Origin: Bog-473 sp963791995
GTDB taxonomy: Bacteria; Actinomycetota; Acidimicrobiia; Acidimicrobiales; RAAP-2
Reading direction: 5' to 3'
Assembly: GCA_963791995.1 (NCBI GenBank)
Contig: CAWBUQ010000023.1
Span: 124,001 to 188,000, forward strand
DNA length: 64,000 nucleotides
The notes beneath the pieces were generated by a model. That model searched no databases and was not told the origin of the DNA. It saw only the letters and a program-made list of their open reading frames with translations. Below are positions 1 to 9,722 of this stretch, one piece after another. The stretch's first letter is position 1. Every line of letters starts with the position of its first letter. The position numbers were made by a program, and so were the translations under genes.

Positions 1-350
1 CGGTGCAGCTGCCCACCAGCTCCACCTATGCCACGGGCTACACGACCAGCGCCCTGACGACGACGCAGACGGGGTGCATCGCCACGACTCCGAGCGGGGT
101 GACATGGAACTTCGCCACGGGTACCAGCGGGAGCTCACACCTGTTGACGACACCTTTGACGGTGGGCGCCAGTGGGGCGGCGAACAACCCCCTCGTCGTC
201 ACGCTGAGCAGTGACGCCACCATGGCAACGACCTCGCCCACAGCGTGCGCCAATACGTACTTCTCCCTGCCGTCCCTCACGGGTGTAACCGCGACCGGTG
301 GCGCCGCAACATCGACCACCAGTCCGGCCACCGACGGCTGGACCAGCTGA
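1..350 (+). CDS. C-terminal part of a secreted Ser/Thr/Ala-rich protein (5' end outside window)
   Basis: An open frame enters from the left edge and ends at the TGA at 348-350. The visible 115 residues are rich in Ser, Thr, Ala and Gly with short hydrophobic beta-like stretches and one Cys pair, typical of an extracellular surface protein. I recognise no family. The secreted fibronectin-III gene starts 42 bases downstream on the same strand, so the two may be one export-related unit. The true start and any signal peptide lie outside the window. Confidence 0.45.
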   Translation, partial: VQLPTSSTYATGYTTSALTTTQTGCIATTPSGVTWNFATGTSGSSHLLTTPLTVGASGAANNPLVVTLSSDATMATTSPTACANTYFSLPSLTGVTATGGAATSTTSPATDGWTS

Positions 351-392
351 CCCATCTTCACCCCCATTGTCAGCTGGGCAGGGAGCGGCGAG

Positions 393-866
393 GTGAGCCG
401 GCGGGCCGCACGGCTCGTGGCTCGCCTCGTCGTTCTCGTGTTCACCGTGGCCCTGTGCACGCTGAGCGCCCCCGGGTCGGCCTGGGCCACCACCAACTGG
501 GTGGTCCACCTGGCTGCCAGCAGCAAAGCGCTGGCGCGCGCCACTGCCCTGCCCGCGGCCCCGTCGAGCATCACCGCGAGCTGCGCCGCACCCACCACGT
601 CCAAGACGATCAAGGTGACCTGGGGCGCGGTCACCCACGCCACCGGCTACTCGGTGTACCAATCGACCACCTCGGCGACCGGCACGTACACCCTTGCCGC
701 GAGCGGGATCGCGACCACGTCGTGGACCAGCGGCTCGCTGACGGCCAGCACGAACTACTGGTTCGAAGTGGTCGCGGTGGTGGGTACCAACTGGTCCAGT
801 GCGAACTCCTCGGCCAGCGCCGAGAGCACCATCCACAGCACCAACCCGTTCTGCGCACAGCCATAG
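393..866 (+). CDS. Secreted protein with one fibronectin type III-like domain
   Basis: The 157-residue product begins with an Arg-rich n-region, a hydrophobic segment at about residues 8-24 and an Ala-X-Ala-type cleavage region near residue 31, so export by Sec is expected. Residues 55-140 have the fibronectin III pattern (an initial Pro-rich strand, a V-x-W segment, a GYSVY segment, then a Thr-rich loop and a YWFEVVAV strand). The start is the GTG at 393, which gives the complete signal peptide. It probably works as an extracellular binding module; no catalytic domain is visible. It is convergent with the acyltransferase gene whose stop is at 883. Confidence 0.6.
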   Translation: MSRRAARLVARLVVLVFTVALCTLSAPGSAWATTNWVVHLAASSKALARATALPAAPSSITASCAAPTTSKTIKVTWGAVTHATGYSVYQSTTSATGTYTLAASGIATTSWTSGSLTASTNYWFEVVAVVGTNWSSANSSASAESTIHSTNPFCAQP

Positions 867-882
867 TTGGCCGTGCCCGGAC

Positions 883-3017
883 TCAGGAGGGCGGGTGGTC
901 GTCGGGACACGTCCCCGGTGGATTGTTGAAGTTGGGGTCGCTGACCCATGCAGCTTGCGACCAGTCCCCGACGGCGGGGGCGAGACGGAACACCGACGTC
1001 ATGTCGGCCAGGAGGGCGTCCCCGTAACGCGCACTGCCCTCCGGACACAGATGGACGTTGTCGGCCTTGCGCACCCTGATCCACTGGTCTTTGGGCGCCC
1101 GCGGATCGTTCTCAGGTGGCAGCCACGGCGAGTACGTGCCCTGCAACGCCAGCGAGCTGGCGATCGGGAAGTACATGACGCGGCCGGGGAAGTAGGTCGT
1201 CATGCTCTTTGCGATGGTGTTCCAGGCGATGTCGCCGCTCCGGCGCTCCTTGTTGTAGCTCGCTTGCTGCGATGGGTTCGGGGCTGGGAGCTCGCCCGAG
1301 GACTGGGGGAACTGGAGGAAGATCACGCCCTCGACGCCGTTGCCGGGGGCCAGCAAGGTGTTCGTCGCACTCTTGAGGAGCTTGGTGTATTGGACCGGAT
1401 CGTGGAGGGCGTTCGGTGTCGTCGGGCCGTACTGGTCCCAGCTCCACGAGGCCACGATGATCTGCGGATGAGCCTGTTGGATCAGCGTCGGGAACGACGT
1501 GGCCCAGTTCGACTTGGTGAGTCCGAAGCCGTCGATGGTCTTGCGGGTGACCGAGACCTGGCCGGTCGCCTGGAGCGCTGCCGTAATCCCGTAGGACGCG
1601 TCGCCCATGACCGAATCTCCGACGAGCATCACCCGGAGCGGATCGGCCGAAGAGGGTGCCGCACTCAGCTGAATTTTCTGCCCGGTGTAGCCACCCGCGC
1701 CGGGCACGCGCTGCCCCGCCGCTCCGGAGAGGTGCGTCGTCCCCACCACCTTGGACGGGTCGGCCACCGCGGGAATCGTGGCGACGACGATCAGGACCGC
1801 GCTGAGGAGGCCGGCCAGCGGTGCGCCCCACCAGCGGACGATCCCGCCGGGACGGGCGAGGCGTATCGGCCGCTCAACGAGGTAGTAGCTGGCCGTGGAC
1901 AGCGCCAGCGTCAGGAAGATGCGCACCAGGTCGAGCGACACGGTGGGCAGACCTGTCCGGGCGGCCGTGACATAGACGATCACCGGCCAATGCCACAGAT
2001 AGATGCCATAGGAGATGGTCCCGATGAAATGCAGGGGTGGCCATGCCAGTGCCCGGGCGAACCCACCCGGTTCGACCAGTCGTGCGTCGGCGATGACCAG
2101 GGCGCCCAACACGGCACAGACGAGGAACCCTCCTTCGAACATGAAGTTCTTCGGGAAGCCTGCAGCCGTGCCGGTGGTCACACCGGCGGTCACCCAGAAG
2201 ACTGCGAGCACCGCCGCCGCCACCGGGGCAATCACATGCAACGTGCGGCGGGCGGGTGCTCCGGGCTGGGGCGTGACGCCGCCAAAAAGGCCAGCGTGGC
2301 GCCGGCCATGAGATCGAAGAGACGGGTATCGGTCCCGAAGTAGACCCGCGACGGATCTGTCCCCGGGTGGAACAACAGCGCCATGAGGAGCGTGGAGAGG
2401 AGGGCAAGGGAGATGGTCAGCACGGTTCCGAGCGTGCGCCATCCCCTGTGGCCGAAGCGAAACAAGAGCAACAGCACGAGCGGCCACACGAGATAGAACT
2501 GTTCCTCGATCGCCAGGGACCACGTGTGCTGCAGGGGCGACGGCGTGGAAAACTGTGCGAAGTACGACTGGTGCGCAAAGATCAGATTCCAGTTGTTCGC
2601 ATACAGCAGGCTCCAGATCGCCTCCCACCGCAGGTCGTGCAGGTCCAAGAGCCCATTTGCGCCGGGTCCACCGAAGAGCGCGTTCCCGATGAGGTAGAGG
2701 CCGAGCGCGATGACGACGAGGAAGAGCGCCGGTAAGAGCCGCTTCGCCCGGCGTCCCCAGAAAGACACGAGACTGATGCGACCGGTTCCCGCCCACTCCT
2801 CGAGCAAGAGCGACGTGATGAGGAATCCCGACAACACGAAGAAGAGGTCGACGCCGAGATAGCCGCCCGATGCCCACCCCAGCTGGAGGTGGTACGCCAC
2901 GACGCCGATCACCGCGGCGCCTCGCAGCCCGTTCAAGGCAGGTAGGTGTCGCCCGGTGACAGCCGTCGTCGGCGTCACAGCTTCGTGGCGCGCCCGCACC
3001 ACGGTCGCGTCGGTCAC
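883..3017 (-). CDS. Acyltransferase-3 (OafA/YrhL type) with C-terminal SGNH domain, frameshifted
   Basis: This is a membrane O-acyltransferase that modifies cell-envelope glycans or lipids. The N-terminal part (start GTG at 3017, overlapping the previous stop as GTGA) carries the family landmarks: the early NGLRG motif, GVDLFFVLSGFL in an early helix, and HTWSLAIEEQFYLVWP. About ten hydrophobic helices follow. After a conserved YLVERPIR segment the C-terminal third is periplasmic and SGNH-like, with the block LVGDSVMGD. Reading changes frame near 2255-2280, in a Cys/Gly-coding GC-rich stretch; both sides align to one protein of roughly 710 residues. A single-base error or a recent mutation would explain it. 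Confidence 0.8.
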
Positions 3018-3598
3018 ACCCGCTCCATCCGACAGACGGTCGGGTCTGCGGTCGGGCGCAGGACGACGTCGACGAGATCGACGAGATCAGGCGGGGGCGG
3101 CGACAAGGACGCGCCGGCTCCGCTGAGGTCGAGTCCGACGAGTGGCGACTGATCGCTGGCAGGCCTCGCCCGGCTGGCCCGAGCGTGCGCCGGGAAGTAG
3201 GGCCCCTCGGTCGCAACCTCCCCGTCGTGCCACAGAGCCCGGCAGAGCGAGATCGCCTCACCCAGATGTTCGGTGAACGGCGGTTGGAAGCACACCACGC
3301 TGCGACCCTGGCAGACGAGATCGAGGCTGGTCAGTTCTCGCGCCAGCATGGCGGGGTGCCGGCCGTCCTCGACCAGCCCCAGGCGCACGCCGATCTGCGT
3401 TTCCGGAACCAATCCGGCGAGACCGGCGGCCAGGACAATGGGGTCGCCCAGCGGGCCCTGGGTCACGAAGACCGCCGCCGCGCCCCCCGCCTGCGCCCTA
3501 CGCGCCTGCGCACGCATCTCCGCCACGGTGCCTGCGGGGAGGAGGTGACCGTCCACGGCGTCGCAGACTAGGACGCCGGGACCGGTCTCCCAGGTCAC
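3014..3598 (-). CDS. Short luciferase-like flavin-dependent oxidoreductase family protein
   Basis: About 194 residues. The middle part resembles the bacterial luciferase/F420-dependent oxidoreductase fold: an Ala-rich helix followed by AVFVTQGPLGDPIVLAAGLA, then a conserved block on rank-ordering strains (RHPAMLARELTSLDLVCQGR), and a later GPYF loop. It is much shorter than typical members (about 300 residues), so it may be a reduced or non-catalytic relative. The GTG at 3598 is chosen because it lies 8 bases after the dprA stop; the stop overlaps the acyltransferase start by four bases, which suggests translational coupling across comM, dprA, this gene and the acyltransferase. Confidence 0.6.
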   Translation of the reverse strand: MTWETGPGVLVCDAVDGHLLPAGTVAEMRAQARRAQAGGAAAVFVTQGPLGDPIVLAAGLAGLVPETQIGVRLGLVEDGRHPAMLARELTSLDLVCQGRSVVCFQPPFTEHLGEAISLCRALWHDGEVATEGPYFPAHARASRARPASDQSPLVGLDLSGAGASLSPPPPDLVDLVDVVLRPTADPTVCRMERV

Positions 3599-3605
3599 CG
3601 CCCTG

Positions 3606-4721
3606 TCAGGCCCGTTCCCACCACCCTCCCAGGTCCCGGGCCAGGCCGGCCTGCGCGAGCCGTTCGAGGGCACCGCAGAGGGCGGGCAGGGGGATCCGGG
3701 TCACTCGGGCGAGCTCGTCGAGGGACGTCGGGTCCTGGGTCAGGGCCTCGTAGGCAATGCGTTGCTCGCCTGAGGGGGCGACCCGATCCACCGTGGTGGA
3801 CGATGACGACGCGATCGACCCAGGCCTGGGCACGTCTGCTCCCGCGAGCGAGAGGGCAACCAGGACGTCGGCCGCCGAACAGACAGGAAAGGCACCGTCG
3901 GCCAGCAACGCATTGGTGCCTTCCGACGCGGCACTCCGGATGGAGCCCGGCACAGCGCCGACCGGCGTCCCCCGGGCCACCGCGGCTTCAACGGTGTGGT
4001 GGGAACCCCCATGGTGACGGCTCTCGATGACGACGACCACGTCGCTCAACGCAGCCAACAGGCGGTTGCGCACGGGGAAACGCCACTTCTCGGTTCGGAT
4101 CCCGGCAGGCGACTCGGAGACGACCACGCCGCGTTCAGCCACACGCTCCCAGAGTCGCGCGTGCCGCTCCGGGTATGGGCGATCCAAGCCGCCGGCGACA
4201 ACGGCGATCGGCGGCGCACCGGCGCCACAAGCGCCTTCGTGCGCCGCGCCGTCGATTCCCAGCGCGAGGCCCGACACGACGCTCACTCCGGACGCGGACA
4301 GCTCGGCACCGAGTTGTGCCGCAACGCCGATGCCGTACCGAGTCGGTGCACGGGTGCCGACCAAGGCCACCGCGGGGCCTTCGTTGAGGACGGCGGGATT
4401 TCCGAGGCAGAAGAGCAGGGTCGGCGCTTGAGGGTCGCCCGCCAGGCGCTCAGGGTAGCCGTGGTCGTCTGGCAGCAGCATGGTGATCCCCAGGCCACGG
4501 TGCGTCTCCCACAGCGCCCGAACTCGTTCGGTCTGATCGTCCCCGCGGGCGCCGCTGCGGGACACTCCGGGCCGACGTTGCTGCCACGCCCACGCCAGTG
4601 AGGGACGCCCGGTTGCAAGCACCTGGCGCAGTGTCGCCGGTCCGATGCCGGGCGTGGACGCCAGCGCGACGGCGTACGCCTCCTCTGGGAGGTCGGGCTC
4701 GGGAGTTCCCCGGGAATTCAC
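3606..4721 (-). CDS. dprA: DNA-processing protein DprA
   Basis: DprA loads RecA onto incoming single-stranded DNA during natural transformation. The 371-residue product has a helix-hairpin-helix-like TPGIGPATL at about 23-31, the Rossmann-type DprA core with VGTRAPTRYG at about 121-130, SGLALGIDGAAHEGA at about 150-165 and the conserved EKWRFPVRNRLLAALS region. A winged-helix-like C-terminus occupies about 315-371. The start overlaps the comM stop by four bases (ATGA), the usual comM-dprA arrangement. The sequence is intact. Confidence 0.95.
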   Translation of the reverse strand: MNSRGTPEPDLPEEAYAVALASTPGIGPATLRQVLATGRPSLAWAWQQRRPGVSRSGARGDDQTERVRALWETHRGLGITMLLPDDHGYPERLAGDPQAPTLLFCLGNPAVLNEGPAVALVGTRAPTRYGIGVAAQLGAELSASGVSVVSGLALGIDGAAHEGACGAGAPPIAVVAGGLDRPYPERHARLWERVAERGVVVSESPAGIRTEKWRFPVRNRLLAALSDVVVVIESRHHGGSHHTVEAAVARGTPVGAVPGSIRSAASEGTNALLADGAFPVCSAADVLVALSLAGADVPRPGSIASSSSTTVDRVAPSGEQRIAYEALTQDPTSLDELARVTRIPLPALCGALERLAQAGLARDLGGWWERA

Positions 4722-6196
4722 GCCGCGACCGCCGTCCGGCCGGCGCGCAACGCGAAGGCCTCGCAGACGTGTGCGAACGTCACCGCTTCGTGACCCTCGA
4801 GACTGGCGATGGTCCGGGCCACGCCGCCCACTTTGCGCAACCCTCGCGCGCTGATCTCCCCCGAACGCAGTTTTGCAGCGAGCAGTTCCTGGGCGTCCGA
4901 TTCGAGGGCGGGCGGATCATTTTGGACAGCGGCTGCCGCGGCACGCGTCCGGGTGCGAGCGGCCATGACCCGCGTCGCCACAATCGCCGAAGGCTCGACT
5001 GGAGCAGCGGCGAGAAGGTCCTCGGGATCGGGTCGGCTCAACGCCACGACGAGGTCGAAGCGATCGAGCAACGGAGCGGACAGCCGGCGGCGATAGCGGG
5101 CCCGTGCCACCACACTGCAGCGGCACGCCCCTTCGTAGACGCCCTCGCCGCAGGGACACGGATTCATTGCGGCGACAAGGAGGAATGCTGCAGGAAATGT
5201 CACCGTCCCACCGGCGCGACTCACCCGGATGACCCCCTCTTCGAGCGGCTGGCGTAGTGCTTCGAGCGCGGCGACAGGGAACTCGCCGAGTTCGTCGAGG
5301 AAGAGGATCCCGTGGGTGGCCAGACTTACCTCGCCGGGACGAAGGGACCAGCTGCCCCCGCCCACGAGCGACACGATGGAGGCTTGGTGGTGCGGTGCCC
5401 GGAAAGGTGGCCGGTGGAGCAACTCGCCCCCGGGCACTGCTGACCCAGCCGCCGAATGGATCCGGGTGACGGTGAGCGCTTCCTCGTGGGACAAGGACGG
5501 GAGCAGCCCGGGAAGCCTTTCGGCCAGCATGGTCTTGCCCGACCCGGGAGGGCCGATCATCAGCAGGTGATGGTTGCCCGCCGCCGCCACCTCGAGCGCG
5601 CGTCGGCCTAGAGCCTGGCCCCGGACATCGGCCAAGTCCGGAAGGCTCGGCCCCTGCTCCCGGGCGGCGGGTGGCGGGGGCTCGGGCCAGTTCCTCTGCC
5701 CACGCAGGACCGAGGCGAGCTCGGCAAGGTTCCCGACGCCGTGCACCCCCGACCCACGCACCAACGTCGCTTCACCGACGTCGCACAGAGGCACCACGAG
5801 CCCTTCCTCGCTGGTGGCGTCGGCAAGCGCAATCATCCCGGGCACGTGACGCAGGGATCCGTTCAGCCCCAATTCGCCGCAGAAGGCCATCCCCTCGGCG
5901 CGCGTTGGGCTGACCTCCCCTGCCGCGACGAGGAGCCCGACGGCGATCGGTAGATCAAGTCCGGCGCCACCCTTCCGCAGTCCCGAGGGGGCCAAGTTGA
6001 TTGTCACCCTCTTCAGCGGCCAACTCATTCCACTGGACAAGACAGCCGCCCGGACTCTGTCACGCGACTCGCGGACGGCGGCATCTGGCAGACCCACGAT
6101 TGTGAAGCCGGGGAGCCCGTTCGAGATATGGACCTCGACAGAGACGGGTGTTCCGACGGCACCCTGCAGGGTGGCCGATGCGATTGAGGCGAGCAC
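4718..6196 (-). CDS. comM: YifB/ComM family Mg-chelatase-like AAA ATPase
   Basis: This is a hexameric AAA+ helicase that promotes branch migration during integration of transforming DNA. With the GTG start at 6196 the product is 492 residues and begins with the family-typical segment VLASIASATLQG. Visible motifs are Walker A GPPGSGKT at about 215-222, Walker B FLDEL near 300, the NPCPCG zinc loop near 346-352 and a C-terminal Mg-chelatase domain. An ATG start at 6286 is possible but adds unconserved residues. Normally yraN lies directly upstream; here yraN is at 23.9 kb and an accessory region sits between. Confidence 0.93.
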   Translation of the reverse strand: MLASIASATLQGAVGTPVSVEVHISNGLPGFTIVGLPDAAVRESRDRVRAAVLSSGMSWPLKRVTINLAPSGLRKGGAGLDLPIAVGLLVAAGEVSPTRAEGMAFCGELGLNGSLRHVPGMIALADATSEEGLVVPLCDVGEATLVRGSGVHGVGNLAELASVLRGQRNWPEPPPPAAREQGPSLPDLADVRGQALGRRALEVAAAGNHHLLMIGPPGSGKTMLAERLPGLLPSLSHEEALTVTRIHSAAGSAVPGGELLHRPPFRAPHHQASIVSLVGGGSWSLRPGEVSLATHGILFLDELGEFPVAALEALRQPLEEGVIRVSRAGGTVTFPAAFLLVAAMNPCPCGEGVYEGACRCSVVARARYRRRLSAPLLDRFDLVVALSRPDPEDLLAAAPVEPSAIVATRVMAARTRTRAAAAAVQNDPPALESDAQELLAAKLRSGEISARGLRKVGGVARTIASLEGHEAVTFAHVCEAFALRAGRTAVAA

Positions 6197-6381
6197 GCCG
6201 ATGAACGGTCGGACGAGTTGTTCTCTTGCCTGGAATCCTCGTTGTGGGCCGAAGCTCGACCTCAAAGTCTCAATCAAGTCGGGCATGGGTGCCAGCCCTG
6301 CGGCACAGAGGGCGAGGCCGGCGACCATGGTAGGGACGGATCTGCTATTGCTAGTTGCCGTCGAGATACGAAGGTGGAGCG

Positions 6382-6915
6382 ATGCGCAAGGTGGTTGCCT
6401 ACGAGTTGATGTCACTTGACGGAGTGGCGGAGACACCATCGGAATTCATCGCTGAATTCGATGACGTGATGAGAGAGAACCTCGGACGAGTCATCGCCAC
6501 GCAGGATGTCGTCCTCCTCGGGCGCCGGACCTACGACGAGTGGGCGGAGTTCTGGCCCTCTCGTGCCATTGAGCCATTTGCCAGCTTCATCAACGGTGTG
6601 GAGAAATACGTCGTGACCTCGACCCAGCCGGAAGTGAGCTGGGCCCACACCACCGTCATCAACGGCGGACTTATCGATGTTCTGACCGAAATGAAACAAC
6701 AATCCGGTGGCGACATCGGCCTTCACGGCAGCATCGCGCTGACTCAATCGCTGCTTAGGAGCGGTCTGGTCGACGACTTGCGCCTTGTGATCGCTCCAGC
6801 CTTGCACGGGAAAGGTCGCACACTCTTCGGAGGGACGACCAAAAGGCTGACACTGACGCGCAGCGTCACATCACCGTCGGGATCCCTCCTCGTGGACTAC
6901 CACATTGCGGACTGA
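6382..6915 (+). CDS. Dihydrofolate reductase-like (RibD C-terminal domain) protein
   Basis: The 177-residue product matches the small dihydrofolate reductase/RibD-C fold common in actinobacteria: an N-terminal strand followed by SLDGVAETP, a VVLLGRRTYDEW block, YVVTSTQP, and a C-terminal DLRLVIAPALHGKGRTLF. These proteins bind NADPH; the substrate is usually unknown. The ATG at 6382 is chosen because AAGGTGGAG lies five bases upstream. It is divergent from comM; the 185 bases between the two starts should hold both promoters. Confidence 0.8.
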   Translation: MRKVVAYELMSLDGVAETPSEFIAEFDDVMRENLGRVIATQDVVLLGRRTYDEWAEFWPSRAIEPFASFINGVEKYVVTSTQPEVSWAHTTVINGGLIDVLTEMKQQSGGDIGLHGSIALTQSLLRSGLVDDLRLVIAPALHGKGRTLFGGTTKRLTLTRSVTSPSGSLLVDYHIAD

Positions 6916-6957
6916 GTATGGAGCGGGGGCGTGACCTTTGATCGAGAAATAGTCAAG

Positions 6958-6968
6958 ACCTGTGGATG
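6958..6968. repeat. IS256-type terminal inverted repeat, left copy
   Basis: ACCTGTGGATG; its exact reverse complement is at 8338-8348 beyond the transposase start. Confidence 0.8.
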
Positions 6969-6981
6969 GGAATCTGACGTA

Positions 6982-8251
6982 CTACGCGGCGACCTCTTGG
7001 TTCAGCTCGTCTGATCGCTCGACCATCACCCCCTTCTCGAACGTGGCGCCTGCACGAACCAGCGCGACGAGGTGCGCCGCGTTGAGGGCCCGCCAGCGCG
7101 GACTGGGCCGACTCGATCAGCTTGTAGGCCATGGCCAGTCCGGCCGCCCGCGAGCCGGGTCCCTTGGTCACCTTGGTGCGCAGGCGCACCGTCGCGAACG
7201 TGGATTCGATGGGGTTGGTGGTCTTGAGATGCACCCAGTGCTCGGCGGGGAAGGCGTAGAAGGCCAGGAGTTCCTCGCGGTCCTTTTCGACCTTCTCAGT
7301 GGCCTTGGGCCACTTGGCCCCGTAGTCGCGGACGAACGCGTCGAGCGCCTTCTCAGCGTGGGCTCGGTCCTCGGCGTCACGGACTTCGCAGAGCGCGGCT
7401 CGGGCGGCGGGCTGGGCCGACTTGGGGAGGGCGTTCATCACGTTGGCCATCTTGTGGACCCAGCAGCGCTGGTGCACCGTGTCGGGGAAGACCTCGCCCA
7501 GCGCCCCCCAGAACCCGAGCGCCCCGTCGCCGACGGCGAGGAGCGGGGCGCGCATGCCCCGGCGTTTCAGCCCGCGCAGCACGTCGGCCCACGACTCGGT
7601 CGACTCGCGGTGCCCGTCGGTGATCGAGACCAGCTCTTTGGTCCCATCGGTGCGCACGCCCACGATGACCAGGGCACACAGGCGGGCCTCCTCGAGGCGC
7701 ACGTTGAAGTGGATGCCGTCCGCGAAGAGGTAGACGTAGTCAACGTCTTTGAGGGACCGGTGCGCGAACTGGTCGTGCTCGCGCTGCCATTCCGTCGTCA
7801 GCCGGGTGATGACCGAGGCCGAGAGTCCGGCGGCGGAGCCGAAGAACTCCTCGAGCGCGGGGACGAAGTCGCCCGAGCTCATCCCGTGGAGGTACATAAG
7901 CGGGAGCACCTCGGCCACCTTGGGCGACTTGCGGGCCCATGGCGGCAGGATCGAAGAGCGGAAGCGGCAACGTTCCCCGGTCTCGTCGTCGACGCGGCGA
8001 TCGTCGACGTGTGGAGCGCGGACCTCGATGGGGCCCGCACCGGTGACCAGAGAGCGGGGCTCGGCGTGTCCGTTGCGCACGACCAGGCGATGCCCGTGTT
8101 CGTCGACCTCGTTGGTCAGGCTCGAGATGTAGCCGTCGACCTCGGCCTCGAGAGCAGCGGCCAGCATCCGCCTCGCCCCTTCGGCCACCAGCTGGTCCAG
8201 CCCGTTCGACAGCTCCGCGCTCGCGGCGTCATCAACATGTACTCTCAACAT
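6982..8251 (-). CDS. IS256-family (mutator-type) transposase, frameshifted near the C-terminus
   Basis: A DDE transposase of about 420 residues starting at MLRVHVDD (ATG at 8251). Family landmarks are DVDYVYLFADGIHFNVR, LLAVGDGALGFWGALGEVFP, HQRCWVHKMANVMNALPK and TTNPIESTFATVR. After MAYKLIESAQ the frame changes near 7095-7105: the other frame continues with WRALNAAHLVALVRAG and ends in a family-typical tail at the TAG 6982-6984. The disruption looks like one extra base, so this copy may be inactive or simply misread. Confidence 0.88.
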
Positions 8252-8337
8252 CGGCGTTCCTTCCTGCCAGCGTGTCACCGCCGGCGAACTTGTTTTGGTC
8301 AAACAGGAAGGTACGCCGCGCCTCCGTTCAGGTGGTG

Positions 8338-8348
8338 CATCCACAGGT
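8338..8348. repeat. IS256-type terminal inverted repeat, right copy
   Basis: CATCCACAGGT, the exact reverse complement of 6958-6968. Confidence 0.8.
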
Positions 8349-8494
8349 TTCGGTTATAGCTCCCTTTGATCCACGCGCAGCACTCCCCCGGGTCGGGTGC
8401 CTCCTCGCCGGGACGGTGAGCATGGGCAGACTTGAGGATTACTGTTGGAAACCGAGACGCTCGACTGATCGGACGACACATTGAGGAGCATCAA

Positions 8495-8770
8495 ATGGCA
8501 AGGGTATTGATGATTGTGCAGCATCCCGTAGAAGATTTTGACGCTTGGCGGATCGAGTATGACAAGGCGCAACCGATACGTGACAAGCACGGCGTCACCG
8601 ACGCCACCGTCTTTCGGAATGCTGACGATCCGAACGAGATCACGGGGCTCCACTGGTTCTCTTCAGTTGAGGAAGCTCAACAGTTTGCCGACGATCCCGA
8701 TTTGAGAGATGCCATGACTAGAGCTGGAGTGAGTGGACCGCCCCGGATCGAAATCAGCGTGGAGGTGTAG
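8495..8770 (+). CDS. Small dimeric alpha/beta-barrel (ABM-like) protein
   Basis: A 91-residue product starting MARVLMIVQHPV, with GAGGAG seven bases upstream of the ATG at 8495. The pattern of a short N-terminal strand, an amphipathic helix with DFDAWRIEYD, a VFRNADDPNEI strand pair and a late HWFSSVEEAQQFADDP helix is that of ferredoxin-like dimeric barrels related to antibiotic biosynthesis monooxygenases. Those domains often act on small aromatic substrates or have no enzyme activity. The codon use is visibly less GC-rich than in the core genes, as in other parts of this accessory segment. Confidence 0.65.
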   Translation: MARVLMIVQHPVEDFDAWRIEYDKAQPIRDKHGVTDATVFRNADDPNEITGLHWFSSVEEAQQFADDPDLRDAMTRAGVSGPPRIEISVEV

Positions 8771-8836
8771 CGGCCTGATCCGATGCTGCCCCACTTTGCC
8801 GGGTCGGAGAGACCGCAGGGGTACTACGCTTACAGG

Positions 8837-9025
8837 GTGACCACTGGACGAACGTCGGCCACGTGCTCTTTCTGCTCTAGGACACAGGACCAGGTCCGCC
8901 TGATTGCGGGACCGAACGTCTTCATTTGCGAAGAGTGCGTCGGCCTCTGCACGGAAATATTGAAGGCCGAAGCTGATGATCCGAACGTCAAGCAAGCGAC
9001 CACATTCACCGACCCCTTGAGTTGA
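8837..9025 (+). CDS. Stand-alone ClpX-type C4 zinc-finger protein
   Basis: About 62 residues carrying a single ClpX N-terminal zinc-binding domain: C-x2-C, the block VRLIAGPNVFICEEC, and a second C-x2-C followed by a helix. In ClpX this domain dimerises and binds substrates and adaptors; here no AAA+ module follows. The GTG at 8837 places the finger close to the N-terminus; a start at 8783 would add 18 unconserved residues. It could compete with ClpX for adaptors or be an orphaned fragment. No clpP or clpX is nearby. Confidence 0.6.
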   Translation: MTTGRTSATCSFCSRTQDQVRLIAGPNVFICEECVGLCTEILKAEADDPNVKQATTFTDPLS

Positions 9026-9056
9026 GGGGCCCCGTCCGCCGGTATGTTGAGAAGGG

Positions 9057-9722
9057 TCACGGTGAGGTGGGAAGCGCTGCATTCAGGATGAATTGCTCAG
9101 TGAATGAAGAGCCATCGACCTGAAACCCAAAGCAACCGGGGCCGTTGACGTAGGTTCCGGAGGGCTGTTGACGCCATCCGTCGGCGGTATTGGCAGTCGG
9201 TCCGGGAGGGATGACAACCGGTCCGACGCCAGCTTCGCCAAGGGCTGCAACCGGGCCGTCACCGTCAAGTTGTTGGGCTCGAACGATGACCCAACCCTTG
9301 TACGACGGGTTCACGAGCCAGTGCGTCTTGATTCCATACCACCCCGCGACGTCTGACTCTGCCAGCTGCACGGAGCCGCGAGCAATGTCGCCCGCTTGGG
9401 GCACGAGTAGTGATACCACCTTGCCTTTGAGCGCTGTGCCGCTGGCACCTGGAACGTTGATAGAGGACCCAGCTGACGTCGGACACCTGCTGCCCGGCAG
9501 CACCCTTGGAAGGTGCATACGCCTATTCCGAATCGCAACCGGTATCGCCACTTGACACGCTCCAGGGCGGCTCGCACACCTGACGGAGACCTTCATCGGT
9601 ATGGCGACAGCTGGGTCAGGCCTCGGGTGCCTAGGTCGCGTCGCGCTCGATCCTGCCGCCGTTGTCGTACCCATGGCGAGCACGCACACGAGTGCGCAGA
9701 GGGCCGTAGCCAACCTTCCCAT
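9057..9722 (-). CDS. Secreted hypothetical protein
   Basis: From the ATG at 9722 the 221-residue product begins MGRLATALCALVCVLAMGTTTAAGSS, a clear Sec signal peptide with cleavage after about residue 24. The mature part holds an Arg/Pro-rich linker, several Cys residues and beta-rich segments (KGKVVSLLVPQAGDI; GWVIVRAQQL), and ends in a short motif around GCFGFQVDG. I recognise no family. Longer upstream starts exist but would bury the signal peptide. Confidence 0.5.
   Translation of the reverse strand: MGRLATALCALVCVLAMGTTTAAGSSATRPRHPRPDPAVAIPMKVSVRCASRPGACQVAIPVAIRNRRMHLPRVLPGSRCPTSAGSSINVPGASGTALKGKVVSLLVPQAGDIARGSVQLAESDVAGWYGIKTHWLVNPSYKGWVIVRAQQLDGDGPVAALGEAGVGPVVIPPGPTANTADGWRQQPSGTYVNGPGCFGFQVDGSSFTEQFILNAALPTSP

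Larger units (their letters stand above)
6958..8348 (-). mobile_element. IS256-family insertion sequence
   Basis: A transposase gene is bounded by the perfect 11-base inverted repeats ACCTGTGGATG (6958-6968) and CATCCACAGGT (8338-8348). The length of about 1.39 kb fits IS256-type elements. I see no convincing 8-9 base target duplication immediately outside the repeats, so either the true ends extend a few bases further or the flanks have changed since insertion. Confidence 0.85.
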
